DNA of 64,000 bases from NCBI RefSeq assembly GCF_002443255.2, contig NW_019211456.1, forward strand, positions 30,873,341 through 30,937,340, given 5' to 3'. This document shows positions 52,361 through 64,000 of the stretch, one piece after another. How positions within the stretch are numbered: the stretch's first letter is position 1; each line of letters opens with the position of its first letter. Made by a program: the position numbers and the translations under genes. This DNA comes from Varroa destructor (lineage: Eukaryota > Arthropoda > Arachnida > Mesostigmata > Varroidae). The notes beneath the pieces were generated by a model. The model searched no databases and was not told where the DNA came from. It was given only the letters and a program-made list of their open reading frames with translations.

Positions 52361-55300
52361 AGTTACGAGATGTTACTGTCTAAGCCGACACTACTCTAGG
52401 CCGGAATCTACTGAAATTACACAAACTTAATAGACTACGGACACCTAATTTTTCTTGACAAATCACGGTATCGTATGTGACAGCCGGTGCAATCTTCCAA
52501 CTGAACAATTTTTATCTCAACTGGTAGCTTTTATTGATCCTCGATTATAACAGCCTTGGCCTTTGCTACCTTGTTTCCTCTGTACGATTAGCGAAAGATA
52601 CGCTTGTTGCCATTACCGTTAAGCCGGCGTACGTAAACAAGTAGCCTGTTTTCCGGGTCGTTCCGTTCAGACAAAATGAGTCACGGTTAACAAGCCTTTC
52701 CTTTCTTTTAAGCTTCATGATGTCTGTCATGTTCTTGTAAATTTGAAGAACAAGTTCGACGACGCGGTTGTTTAAATTTGCGGTGACGCCTGTTATAGGT
52801 AAAATTCGCTTGTGCTGTAACTAAAATTGTTCCCTCAGAAGGTTGATGACAAACATGTAGAGCATCGCCTTATGCGAATCCCGTGCTTTGTTTGGCTTTG
52901 TTTCTCTCTACAACATCATTATCAAAGTTAATAAAGGTTATTCTGTATGTTCCGTTTGTAAATTATGGCACTTTTAAAGGAACCTTCAGTTGTGCCAGCT
53001 TTCTCGATACGACGGTTCTCGAGCCCGAGTCGAGGGCTCCTTCAGTCTTTTCGAAAATTTAGTAAAGCGACTAATCAGTATGACTGAAGTTTGAAAAATC
53101 TATTCATAAATGTGTAAAATAAAAAGGTGCAGAATTTAGTACTCGCAAATGCTAGTACAAAGGTCACGTCATGAGAAATACTCTATGGATTATTAATATT
53201 ATTTTTACTATTGTAAATTAACTACCCACTCAGGATAGTTCGCGTTTTTGCCTTTACCAGTGTCTAACGACGTTGCGAACTCATCAAAATAGCCTCTTCG
53301 TCATCATTGCTAAATTACAACCAACATTTAAAGAATTTCAGCCTCATTTCTTTAACATTCTATCATCTAGGACGTTTCCTTATTTTTCAAAACAATACGT
53401 TGCCGTAGCTACGTCTAACTGTCGTTCCTATCGTTTGATTGTCCGCGCTTTTTTGAATCGCACAAATTCTTCCAGCCGAACTGCCTTCTCGCCTGCCAGA
53501 TGCAAACGTATAATTTTTCCCTGCCAGTCACCTTGAATCAGCTTGACTGCATGTTAGAGCGTAAGATACTGATGGATCTACGGGCCGACATATCGATGGA
53601 CGACTTCGTCTATTTGTTTGCTCTAAATTTCTCAGGAAACATCTCCAGAAGCGACGGATCCTCAACTAAACAAAGAAATCAAAGCATAGGATATGGGGGA
53701 ACTACAGAGCCTGCCTAAATTTGTCGTCATCAGATCAGACTGCAGACTTCTCGAGATGCATCCTTATTGGTCACAAAAATAGACAATGTCGTTAAGACTA
53801 CCTACTAAACGATTATATGAAAGTTATCTTTTTGCCATGTCGGTACAAACTTCTTTCCGTTTTAGATCCATTGCTGTATTTGCGCGAACGATACATTTGA
53901 GTTTTCGATTTTCTTAGGTTTCCCTCTCTATAATAAAGCGACGCCTTTGACTGCTTGTGGCCGTAATAGGCAGTTAAAAATTGAAATGTTTGTAATGTAC
54001 TTCTAAATATACTGATTTCAATTACGAGATTACTTTGTTCAGTGTGTACACTGTCTGTCGAAAAGCGGTTACTGAATAGTGGGAATTATTAGGCAACACC
54101 CTGTAATTAGGATTACGATATCCGATGAATGCACAGCGGGGCAACGATCATTGTTTACGACGAGCGAAAAATGTTAGTCAGTCTAGGAGTGATTTTAGAG
54201 CATAGTACTGCAATATGAAGTTTAAATCTGCTATCCACTTAATACGCTCTGTAGCCTATCTGTAACGGGTTTTATGATACAAGGAGTGACCTTTGTCCTA
54301 CTAGCAGAATGAGCTTAACAGAATAGAATTTGGTAGGTACTGGATCAGAAATGGCTTTAGTCATTATTAATGTCTGACTAATTCATGTCCTTGTGAACAA
54401 TATATATTGTCATCAAGCTGTAGGCTTACGGGTTTTACGATATTAATAAGTAAACAGCAGACAAAGTGTATAACTTGTTGGCTCGATACGGGTTTTGTTA
54501 CTTACCGGTGACAAGGTCACAGGCGTTTCGGTGGCCGGAAAACTTACTCCGTGTGTCAGATAAATTGCCTTTCGAATGTTCCACAGTAAACACACATTAT
54601 CATCATAGAAAGACTTCGCATCCTTCGAAAAACCATTGAAAAGTTGTGCTCATGTTAATTTTATTATAGCAACTATTCCAGAGTGAAACGGCCACTACGC
54701 AGATCGGATCTCTTCGGTGGGTTTCTTATTGAGTGGTGGTCATACTTGCAACCTTGTGAGTGGACACGATAGGTACGGCAAAGGCTACCTCGGCTAAAGC
54801 GGCCCACAGCACTTGACCATAGTAGGTAGCCAACTCTCGAGGAATTTGGCTCGTAATAAAACATAAATGGTGTTTAGTTTTAGTTCCTTTAGCAAAAATC
54901 TCTAATGTAAAGGCACGGGGTGCGGAGTTGGGTTCAAGCCTGCGACTTTCCTGTTTCCCGGAATATTCTAATTGTTAAGGTAGCCAACTCTGTGAAGGTA
55001 GTTTTTGCACTTGAGTGGCCAGCAGGATATTAATATAACTGATGTGAGCAGGTTCACAATGCTCTATGACTGATTAATGTTAGGTTTCTTAGAAAAATCC
55101 ATTAGACCATTGAGTCTATTCTTAACAGGCTCGAAATCCGAAAGCTTTCTATAGACAGCCTTTTTACTCTTATGGTTTTTAGAAGTAGGCGTTCTTTGTT
55201 CGCATGATAGTCTTGATGATAACATTAGAAAGTGACTGGTTTATTTCAAATCATATGCCATATGTAATAATCGATGTATTGGAAAAAGCTAGGGTTGTGT

Positions 55301-58300
55301 AAAGCAAAAGACTCTTATTGTTTAGAAGGTTCCAAAAAAACTCGAATGATCACGTGGTACGTATTTGCGAGTGTGACAGTTGTCGAATGCACTATGGAAT
55401 ATAATAGCTTCAAAACTAGCCGAGCCTCGATGATGGTGATAATCGATTTAGATCATTTAATTGGCCTAGTTCTATTAGTACGGAACGTGATCGAACCTAA
55501 AACCCGCTGTGTCGACATTTTTCAAGTAGGTCTATTCAGCACTGGAGTTAAACTTCGTCTTGATGAACGGATTTGTCGCACTTAGAAATATATTGTTAAA
55601 CTCGCTTAAATCACAATGCTTAGTGTATAAAAAATTCTAAACATCGTGTTAAATTTAAACAACTAGATACGATAATTTCTATATCGTGTTACGTTTGAAC
55701 CGTTAACGTAAGCCAGAGAACCCGTGGAGAAGCTCAATCAACAGTTTACTATAGTATATCGTTATCGATTCCGATTTATGTCGCTATCGTGTGTTTGGTC
55801 CTCCATGCCACCGCTGATGATCGTCGAAGAAGAAAAGTTTGCTTTCAGAACGCGGTAGAATCGATTGCGGTCATAAATTTATCCTGCATTCCACTTGCGA
55901 TGCAGTTCTCCATCATAGGAAAAAATGTTCTGCCTTTGCATAAATTGAATATGATAGCCGGAGGCTTTAGCAAGCATGGTCAGTCGTTAGGCGTTGTAGC
56001 GTCTTAGTCCGGTGAATCTAAAGTATCCAACATAGCTTTCCATGTTCCGCTAGTTCAAGTAGATGTGGCATTCTCTAAGTCATTTAAGAAATTATTTTTA
56101 ACGAAATTTTTAACATGATTTCAATTTATGTGAAACTATGGTAAAAACTATATTTCGTATAGATATAAACGACTATACTCTTTTTCATATTGGATAAGTT
56201 CCAACGCCATCGAAATGGTGTTCTTTTCAACGTATTCGTGCGTCTGTTCTCTTAATGTGAAAATGCCAAATACCAACCACTTAATACCAGTCAATCTATC
56301 ATTCCATTAAACATACGTTTGATGTTAGCACAGTGGACATTGACGCCTTGTACGTAAAACAAGGTCCACGCATATCGCAGCTTATATAAGTAGTATTCGT
56401 AACTTCAGTCTTCATGCGCGGACTGTATTTTCAAGTCTGAGATCTTGAATTATTTCAAGATAACGGTCTAGCTTATTGCTATTCCAGACGAACAGCTTTT
56501 TTAAAACACCTACTTTTGTTACGCGTATTCCTTTCTTCTAACCGAATTCTTGCAAAAGATCTAGACATTGCCGGTAACAAGAAATTCCATTTTGATTTCC
56601 GTTGTACAGATTATCTGCATGCAAACAAATACTGTCACCTCAATGACATATTGAGCCATCGCAAAGCGCTTGTCGTACGTTATTGTGTTGACCCGTATAG
56701 CTGTTGCCCCTCTAGCTGGTCACAAAAATGCATGAGTATGTTTTTTCTGTTTCCCTGGATTTTACAAAAGGACTATTGGTCTCCAGCAACAAACAACGAG
56801 CAAGGTTTTAAAATAACAGGCCGCGATGTCGACGTTCAGTTTATTTGAGGTAGATAAAGGAGGAACAGGAGGAACTGAGCAATACAGGAGTTAAGCAACT
56901 TACACAGTCAAGTAGAACTGGTGGCAGCATATGCAATCGTGTACGGTTGTTAAAAAGAACAAGTGAATTCAGGAGAACTGCGCAGGCGAGTGAATGCCGC
57001 GTTATAAAGCCTCTGAAGGTAAAAGCTACTGACACTTGATGTCGGTGAGAAAGGACATGATTAACGTTCAGTGATCGCCTTCAGATACGCGACAACTTCA
57101 TAAAGAATGATATAATTAGCGCTGATGAGACCCACATGACACATGAAAATTATGGATTATTCATAGGGGAGAATAGTTTTCCGAAGTACACATTCTTCGA
57201 TAAAATACGGGACACAAGAGGCGACCCATTTAAGATGCAAGAAGAAATCCGTGTTATTGTGTTTCCAGAATCATAAGTAAACTTTAGGCTTTGGAATCCA
57301 GTTGTTGAAAAAAAACAGGAAGTTACAGTTTATTTTTTAACATACGACATGAACTAAAGCTGATAAAGTAACGACCTAGTAAATAGTATTGCTTTCTACG
57401 TGTGTAAGTTGACGAAACAACCCTTTGTTAGGCGTAAGCGCTGCGGCAACCGCGTAGTCAGAACGGCTAACGCGCATCACTTAGAGTGCGTTCTCACAGG
57501 AATTATAAACATTCGGCCATTGATGGTTCAAATTTCAGCGTGGTCAAATGGTCTTTTTGACATATTGTTACCGCACATTTTATATCTCTGTCAGAAAAAG
57601 ATCAGTGCACTGGATAGCCTATATCCGATGGGACGAAACACGGAACATAGTATTTCACATCGGGGCTGACACTTCACAGTCCAAGTCTACTCTTTGCGTG
57701 TTTTGCCGTGATACCGAAGTAGATCCAGTTACGTCGCAGGTCTTATTTTTTTTCCGAGTGATTCATTATACAAGGGACTAAAGATAGGAGGATACACGGT
57801 AAATAGAATCAGCCGTAAGTTAAAGGTAAAAGTAAGGCTTACTGAGCCCAATCGTTGATCGTCAAGTTTCTAAAAACTACAGTAGAATATACTTTTGTAC
57901 AATGGAAGGAATCAAGGCGATAGAAATAAAGCAGAACTTTGACAGCACCTTTTGCAAGGCTATGTTGAGCTGTGCACCATAAAAGCCAGAATATGCTTCA
58001 AGTATCTAGTTTAGGTCCTGCATTTTATGGCATAGAAAGCAATAATGCAATCTTCTTGTTGATTCTGCAAAGAAAAGAAATCGAGACTGAAGAGACATAG
58101 GAACTGCGCGACGATAGGTGTTACACAGAATCGATATTGGAACAGGCAGACAGCTCTAGTGAAAAAACGACCGACCTATCTATATTGCAATCAAAATGAC
58201 TTTTCTTTTTTTATAGAAATACGCGAACTGAGTGCCGTAATTTTGTTTGTGCTAAGAACCAAGGAAAAACTTGGATCGGTCTTGAAGGATTTTCTGTGTG

Positions 58301-58648
58301 TGGTGTATGCCGTACCAATGTAATGATAACGGATACATTGTTTTACTTTTCATAGAACCATTGTATTGATTTAATACATACATAATACTACATACATACA
58401 CAGTCTCTTTTATTCAAAAGGTGCGTCAATATGCGTTCCGTTTAGGTTAAAATTTAGACCGCATTTCTTGTATCTGCTTACCGTACAACATGGTTTTGAA
58501 GGTTTATAGGACAGCTTTGGCTGATAATGTAATAGGACCCTATGAATAGTTCCAACATCTTAAAATATGCATAATTATATAGTATTAGCCTATCTTAAAG
58601 ACACTATATATAAATCTTTCATTCCTTCATCTGCCCCTTACTCACAAG

Positions 58649-58668
58649 ACATAAGACATATCTTATGT
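58649..58668. repeat. Perfect 8-bp inverted repeat, 4-nt loop
   Basis: ACATAAGA, CATA, TCTTATGT. It sits 3 bp before the 24-bp palindrome at 58672. Confidence -1.
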
Positions 58669-58671
58669 TAG

Positions 58672-58695
58672 TGATGTGATATATATATCACATCA
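58672..58695. repeat. 24-bp perfect palindrome
   Basis: TGATGTGATATA followed directly by its complement, 12 pairs with no loop. The centre is a TA run, the flanks mixed sequence. With the hairpin just upstream it makes a double foldback of 47 bp. Confidence -1.
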
Positions 58696-61600
58696 TTGAC
58701 ATCCTGGAGAAATCAGCATCGTTACTCTGCGATGGGCAAGAAAATACAATTATGAGGCCCGTTTTCGCTGCGAAATACCGCTTTTAAATATCTATTGTAT
58801 ACTATCCATAACACAAACGATCAACGGTAGTGCTCTCCTGTACAATGCTCGTCCAAGATGTCGATCTCAATCACGCTTCTTATGCTTAGAACGAATAGAA
58901 ATATTCAAACGAAATTAAACTTTGCCCCGTCAAATGGGGCTCATTAACACGAATTTGGTTCACTTTGTTTAAAGCTACATCTGAACTTAAAAAGCTTCAG
59001 CGGAGCAGCGGTGCAAACTGCCTTTAAATGATCTTGGGTACGAATCACCCCCAGCTGAAGCAGATGCGCAGACGGAGTAGCGAGAAGCCGAATCCTTGAG
59101 ATGGGCCAGTGGCAAATTATAAGAGTATTCCATCACAGGACAGAAAGGCTATGTTTAGAAGTTTAGAATAGGCGCCTGTATTTGAAAAACGAGCTGCAAG
59201 TTGTGATAGAGGTTAGAGCCTTAAAACCTCTGGCTGTTTTAGCTAACATGGAGTTACTTGAACAGTGTGAGAAAATTATATGATCTATACGCTGACCAGT
59301 TTCCTCTAGTTGCTGTGAATAAGAAACTCAAAATAGAGAAAAACTGGTGCTTGATGAAACATGCTACGAGTATATTTTATTCTAGGCTATTGGAATATCC
59401 TTATTCTCAATCTGTTCAGAATTATTATTTTTATCAATTTTTATTTGATTCAACGAATCCATAAACCCTTTTGTAGGCAAAGTAATATCTTTGAAATCAG
59501 ACGAAATGCTACCTCGTTCAAGCCAATAAGACAACACTGGCCTTTCAAACCGCAGGTGATAAACGGAGCGGATTTGAGTAGTCAGCTTGAGTCAATCGCT
59601 CATCCATTGGTATAAGACTCTCGTATCTGAATTCGGAGTCTACTACCCCATAAAGATGCTATGACCTCTGAAACTCAGAAAGTTTATCAACTAGTGCACA
59701 CGATCACATAACGGAGGTATTCAACGCTGCACACCCGAAAAGATGCTATATCTTTCATTTGTCAGCTCGTTATTTTTAATAAGTGATATCTGGTAAAACC
59801 AGAAACAAGCTAAAAGATCTAGACCCAGCAAATTCAGTCAGAACGTATATTTCGTTAAATAGTACACATTTATTCACGGCCTATGTAAGTACCTAACAGA
59901 TTTAGCCGTCTGCGATCATTATGAGATTGAACCCAACGATAAACATATAGAAATTAGTATAGGAATAAAGGAAAAGTTTCTAGGTTAAGCGCTATGATAA
60001 CAAAGGTACGATGAAAATTGCAGGTCACCTTGAATAGCAAAATGTTATTACTGGCAGCCATGTGAAACAGATGTACCTCGTGAGCTCAATAATGTGGTCC
60101 TATCCAGTTAATTATCGTATACAATCTTTCACAGAGACATAAAGTAAGAGGCCGTAGTAATTATACACAGATATCATACTCATATGTTTCCTTATTTACC
60201 GCTATAATGGCTAAATATCAAGAGTGAAGCTAACTGTCGATGTTCAAAATTCATGCGTTATATATACATTGCGGTGAAACAATCGCATTATAGATCTTAC
60301 AACTTGGTCATAGTTTATTGATCTACATAAACTGCACAGGCATTTATAGTCATACGACGCGTCATAAAAAGATATAAACGGAGTCATTATACTGTTCTAG
60401 TTAGAGGTGTATATTATAAATAATATCTCCACGATAGCTCATGTGAGTGATATTCCCGCTGCCATCTGTCAGTGTGTGACGGCATGCCAAATGGCTTCTC
60501 GGATCCGTTTATTTATAGTGATACCTTCTAGAATCACTTTGTGACTGACGTACTTCGATAGACATATTTAATATGTTAGGTTATGAATTGGCACTACATT
60601 CATTTATTTAGCTTAGAAAACTGTAGAAGGCCGCGAGGAAAAAAGCTGTGCTCGGTGAGACGTAAATTGAGTTATGGTCATGTCGTAAAGATTTAGACTG
60701 TAAAGATCAAAGCCCTTCTCCAAAAGTCAAAACCGTTAAAACGTGACCATTAATCTCTGTCAGTCGATCGGCATACAGGTACTCAGCAGAACTGCCCGGT
60801 CACCACTCCTACATCGATTCGCCTATAACAAATATACACTGTCGCAAATGCCCCTCGTCCTTGAGCCCTTAAACCAGACGCGTACATGGAAATGCCTTGC
60901 CATATTCGAGTGGTTCTGTTTATTGTATAATAAGCATACCTTTTGCATCGCCGGCTTTCAGATCCTATTTTATATGGTATAATCGTACCGTACTTTCTTT
61001 TGCTATTCTCCCCTAACGTCGTAGAATGATACGGTTGCAGTAACAAGTAGCATTTTTTTTTACCAGAGGATGTGTGCGAGTGAAACCGTTCTGCCATAGC
61101 GGTGGGAGTCATCAGCAAGAGCATCTCAAGCTCGTGCCCACACCTCCGACGCTTAGTAGATATGGACATTGCTACGTTAATTTTGCCGTTGGCGTTAGCA
61201 CCCACATTTCGCAGTTATCTGTCTGTTAGGTTTTCTCGATTCCTAGTGTAAGAGTGATGACTATCACGTATACTGCTGGAGTACATTGCTTTTGAGTCGT
61301 TTACATGCGGCACGGCTTTTTAGTCTCTAACGAGTTCATATGCTTCTGTACTGGGGATCATTTGGGTACATCTAATCTTTGCTCACTTTTTTTTCCCTAT
61401 TTCTTACCCCACTAATCATAAGCGACGGTAGCGCCAGCACCAATTGTCTTGGTGGTGTGTCTACAGCTTTACGGATAGTCGCAGCAGCTTCTAGTGGTAT
61501 TTAGCAATAAAAAATGCCTCGTTATCATATAGTAACAGCTATTGTTACTGAAACATGTTCTATCACAACATAAATGTCTACCGGAACCGCATAACACCAA

Positions 61601-62461
61601 ACGAACCGACACAACTATCACTGCGGCTCTTACTATATCTTCTATGATTACAAAAAGCTCTTGTAACTTTGGGTCAACTCCCCGACTAGCGTCACGCACA
61701 GCTACCTGTTTTCTTTGTTTTTTTTTTTGGGAAAAATGGTGCGTATGTAGAGTGTGTCAGCCTAGATGCAGTGCACATCTCGATGCTCATACAATTCTTA
61801 TGTGAAGTGATCTATTCCCATCTTTGCTATACTGTGTTAATGATCCTGTTATTGCTGCCGAAGTCCTCTATCTCCATAGGAGAACCAGATTGAGCTAAAA
61901 AGGAGTTACAAAATGTAGTTCATATATAGTTATTACCGTATACAATTGCTGCCGACCTGGAAAACGCCTGTTATATATATATGGGAAGCGTCAACAATTT
62001 TCAGACAGCTATAGTGTCTCTATTTGACATCTGCAAATAATCGCGATAAAGAGGGGGTTCAACCGTGAAACATATTCGTAATATGGTCATTCCAATATCA
62101 TTGCAAGTCCTGCGCTATTATGTTATTATAGACTTAAATATTATAGTGGTGTATGTTCAAAGTACTATTGATTAGGCTTTAACAATCTTACATAACCTAT
62201 AACTGCTTATTGTGTCTTTTAAACATATCACGTGAATGTTTCTACATCTTTGTAGTGTAATATTAATAACGTGGTTATATTAATTATAATTGATAATATA
62301 ATATACATACTAATTAATATACATATTACATATAAAGCTTAAACTTTCTCATTCTTAACTTAAACTTATATATTGAATTATCGAGATTGTATTGACTGTG
62401 TTTCAGTTAGCTGGCTTCCAAGCTACACGTCTTAGGTAATGCGATCTAAAAATGTAGTAAA

Positions 62462-63410
62462 AATGGCTCAAAGATGTAAATTACCCTCTGGAAGTTTTGA
62501 TCTGAAAGATATTTCCTGTAGTGGTTAACTATTACGGAAAAAGTTGATGAAATTATCCTGTTGAGAAAGGCTTATATACGAGTAACCAGGATATCATCAG
62601 GGAAGTAGGCATCCATCACCACAAAAATTTAAGCCATTTGGAGAAAGCTGGCTACAAGAAGGCTTAATAGTTAGGCACCACAAGAATTCACTCAGAAATA
62701 TTACTCAATCGTATTTCCAGACGCATAATCACAGAGAAACGCAGCAAAATCGAACCATTCCTTATCCAATTAATAGCGAATGATAACAAGTGGATCATAT
62801 ACGATAACAATGGGCAAATAAAAAAAATACGAAAGAAATAACCCGTAACAGAGCTCAGATTGATATCAAAGGAAATATAATGCTACGTGTTTTGTGAGGC
62901 TGGAGGGAAATAACGCGTTATAAGCTGCTGCAGGCTAGCAAATGATTTACTCATACCCATACGGTCAACAGCAAACAAGGTTACACCAAACTATGGAAAA
63001 AAAATCGATCGAATTTAGTGAACACAGAGGGCGTTGTCTTTTACGGTGATGACGCTGGACAACCTACCCTTTAGTTGACGGCAAAAATGAGATGAACTTG
63101 GATGGAAAGTTCTTAATTCATCCGCCGTATTGCTCGGAACTTGCATTTTCAGATTACTGCCTGTTTTGGATTTCTTAGAACTTGCTTAAGGATATTAAGT
63201 TAGGCTCAATAGAAGGATGCAAAAGTTTTGTCATAATTTTCTGCTTAGACAGTATAGAAGATTAACGGTAAGACTGTTATCGTGTCGCCAGAAAAAACAG
63301 TAGAAGTCATCGTTCAGAATGACGCATATTCAATTTAGTCAAATAATCCAAAAATATTTACTTATTTGCAATTCCGTTTAAAAACCGATCAGTACCCTTT
63401 AGGCAACCCA
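62462..63410 (+). mobile_element. Dead mariner (Tc1/mariner) transposon
   Basis: Three-frame translation gives, in order, the parts of a mariner transposase: SGSFDLKD near 62480, VDEI at about 62545, the DNA-binding motif HLEKAGYKK at 62634-62663, then NRIS and KIEPFL, and ANDNKWIIYDNN with catalytic Asp 1 at 62782. LLIPI/LPYGQ-type sequence follows near 62950, then GDDAGQP (family HQDNARPH) with Asp 2 at 63048, and IHPPY and LAFSDYCLF with Asp 3 at 63152. Asp 2 and Asp 3 are 104 nt apart, against 105 for the DD34D spacing, so one base has been lost. A late SPEKTVEVIVQNDAY matches the C-terminal LP-KW--VI-QNGAY run. Many stops and frameshifts mean no active enzyme. The right end (63380-63410, finishing GGCAACCCA) matches the TTGGGTTGCC-type terminus I know from insect mariners. 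The left end was not found, so the true element starts upstream of 62462. Family call is firm. Confidence -1.
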
Positions 63411-63444
63411 GTACTAGTCAACGAAAACTTTTGACCCACTCTAT

Positions 63445-63462
63445 CATATATATATATATATG
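63445..63462. repeat. (TA)8 microsatellite
   Basis: CATATATATATATATATATG-type run just outside the mariner right end. The target of mariner insertion is TA. Confidence -1.
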
Positions 63463-64000
63463 TTTGTGTGATCGAGGCAGGTGAACGACTGTTTGTCACT
63501 ACCTAGCTATTTAGTTCAGCTACCTTTTCTTAACAGTATGGGTCTCTATAGTTCGTAACCTATGTCGACAATAGCTTCTCTACAATTCGAAAACTCTCTA
63601 GTCAGTGCAGCTATTAGGTATACAATCACTGTCTACGCTGGCTGTCCGTATTATTACGAAGCACTTTTTCGCACGTTACCAGTGTACCACAGCCACTTAT
63701 GGGGCTACCAGTAATTAATATTCACCAAAATGTATGCACTTTGTGTGCAGAAGTCTGTTCTGAAATGTCGTCTGCTTGTGTGCTAAATTATATGTTTGTT
63801 TACGAACTAGGTTTTAGCTGAAGCATTAAAATGAGATGACATACACGCCCAAGAGCTGTTATATTATATGAGTTCATTCTATGAAATTGCACATGTCCAG
63901 AAGAAAACATTGTTTATGTGATTGCAATACGATACTCTGTTCAAATCGTTCTTCTTTTGCTATTTTGATCTGTGGCCGCTAAACACAATGGCGGATGGAG
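63463..64000. other. Right flank, nothing recognised
   Basis: Unique-looking sequence after the mariner element. No open frame of note, no repeat and no RNA gene recognised. Confidence -1.

Larger units (their letters stand above)
42900..62000. other. Long gene-free stretch
   Basis: No supported gene. The longest open frame in the window (60783-61205, minus, 140 codons) lies here but shows no domain, no codon bias I can see, and competes with antisense frames. Contents are short inverted repeats at 43.84, 45.90, 46.14, 52.34, 56.44 and 58.65-58.70 kb and a 19-bp tandem duplication at 47.14 kb. Confidence -1.

Noticed and set aside
54895..54960. GGTTCAAGCC B-box-like sequence
   Set aside because: No A box at the right distance and no cloverleaf.
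55274..55585. 103-codon frame, plus strand
   Set aside because: One hydrophobic stretch only; no motif and no context.
56516..56848. 110-codon frame, plus strand
   Set aside because: Cys- and Tyr-containing but without pattern; no homologue recognised.
60783..61205. Longest open frame, 140 codons, minus strand
   Set aside because: No domain, signal peptide or recognisable motif, and antisense frames overlap it. A frame of this length is plausible by chance in 64 kb of both strands.
62041..62080. Left terminal repeat of the mariner element
   Set aside because: A GGGGGTTCAACC run at 62052 vaguely resembles the right end inverted, but the match is too poor to fix the boundary.

Overview
This looks like invertebrate nuclear DNA, most probably arthropod. 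The sequence is AT-rich (about 60% by eye) and gene-poor, its introns begin GT and end AG, and it carries no bacterial gene organisation, rRNA or convincing tRNA. The arthropod call rests on the only two protein families I can recognise: a secreted Cys-rich CUB-domain protein of a type familiar from insects and crustaceans, and a mariner-family DNA transposon. The species cannot be named from the window.

Layout. Minus strand, about 2.9 kb down to the left edge: a spliced gene for a secreted CUB-domain protein. Five exons (2808-2724, 2276-2151, 2016-1753, 1579-1357, 1271-1160) join in frame to 270 codons, with a TATA-like element about 110 bp upstream. The second CUB domain is only started, so the 3' end is unresolved; two weak candidate exons lie at 501-467 and 81-32. 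Minus strand, 8589-7906: a decayed, frameshifted relic of the same family, so the window holds an intact-looking gene and a broken paralogue about 5 kb apart.

From about 9 kb to 62 kb I find no protein I can defend. The longest open frames (121-140 codons) are what random AT-rich sequence gives. This stretch has microsatellites ((AG)29 at 9.9 kb, ATT and TA runs), a four-tract G-quadruplex motif at 31.1 kb, a cluster of four CGTCAGTAA 9-mers at 42.85 kb, a 19-bp tandem duplication at 47.1 kb, a weak tRNA/SINE-like segment at 32.9 kb, and many short, perfect, small-loop inverted repeats. At 62.4-63.4 kb on the plus strand lies a dead mariner transposon with all three catalytic Asp codons still visible and a recognisable 3' end.

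The most unusual signals are the 24-bp perfect hairpin at 15,158-15,210 together with the apparent excess of similar hairpins, and the CUB gene/pseudogene pair. I did not find a coherent new multi-gene system. Nothing links the CUB gene functionally to the mariner element; they are simply neighbours.
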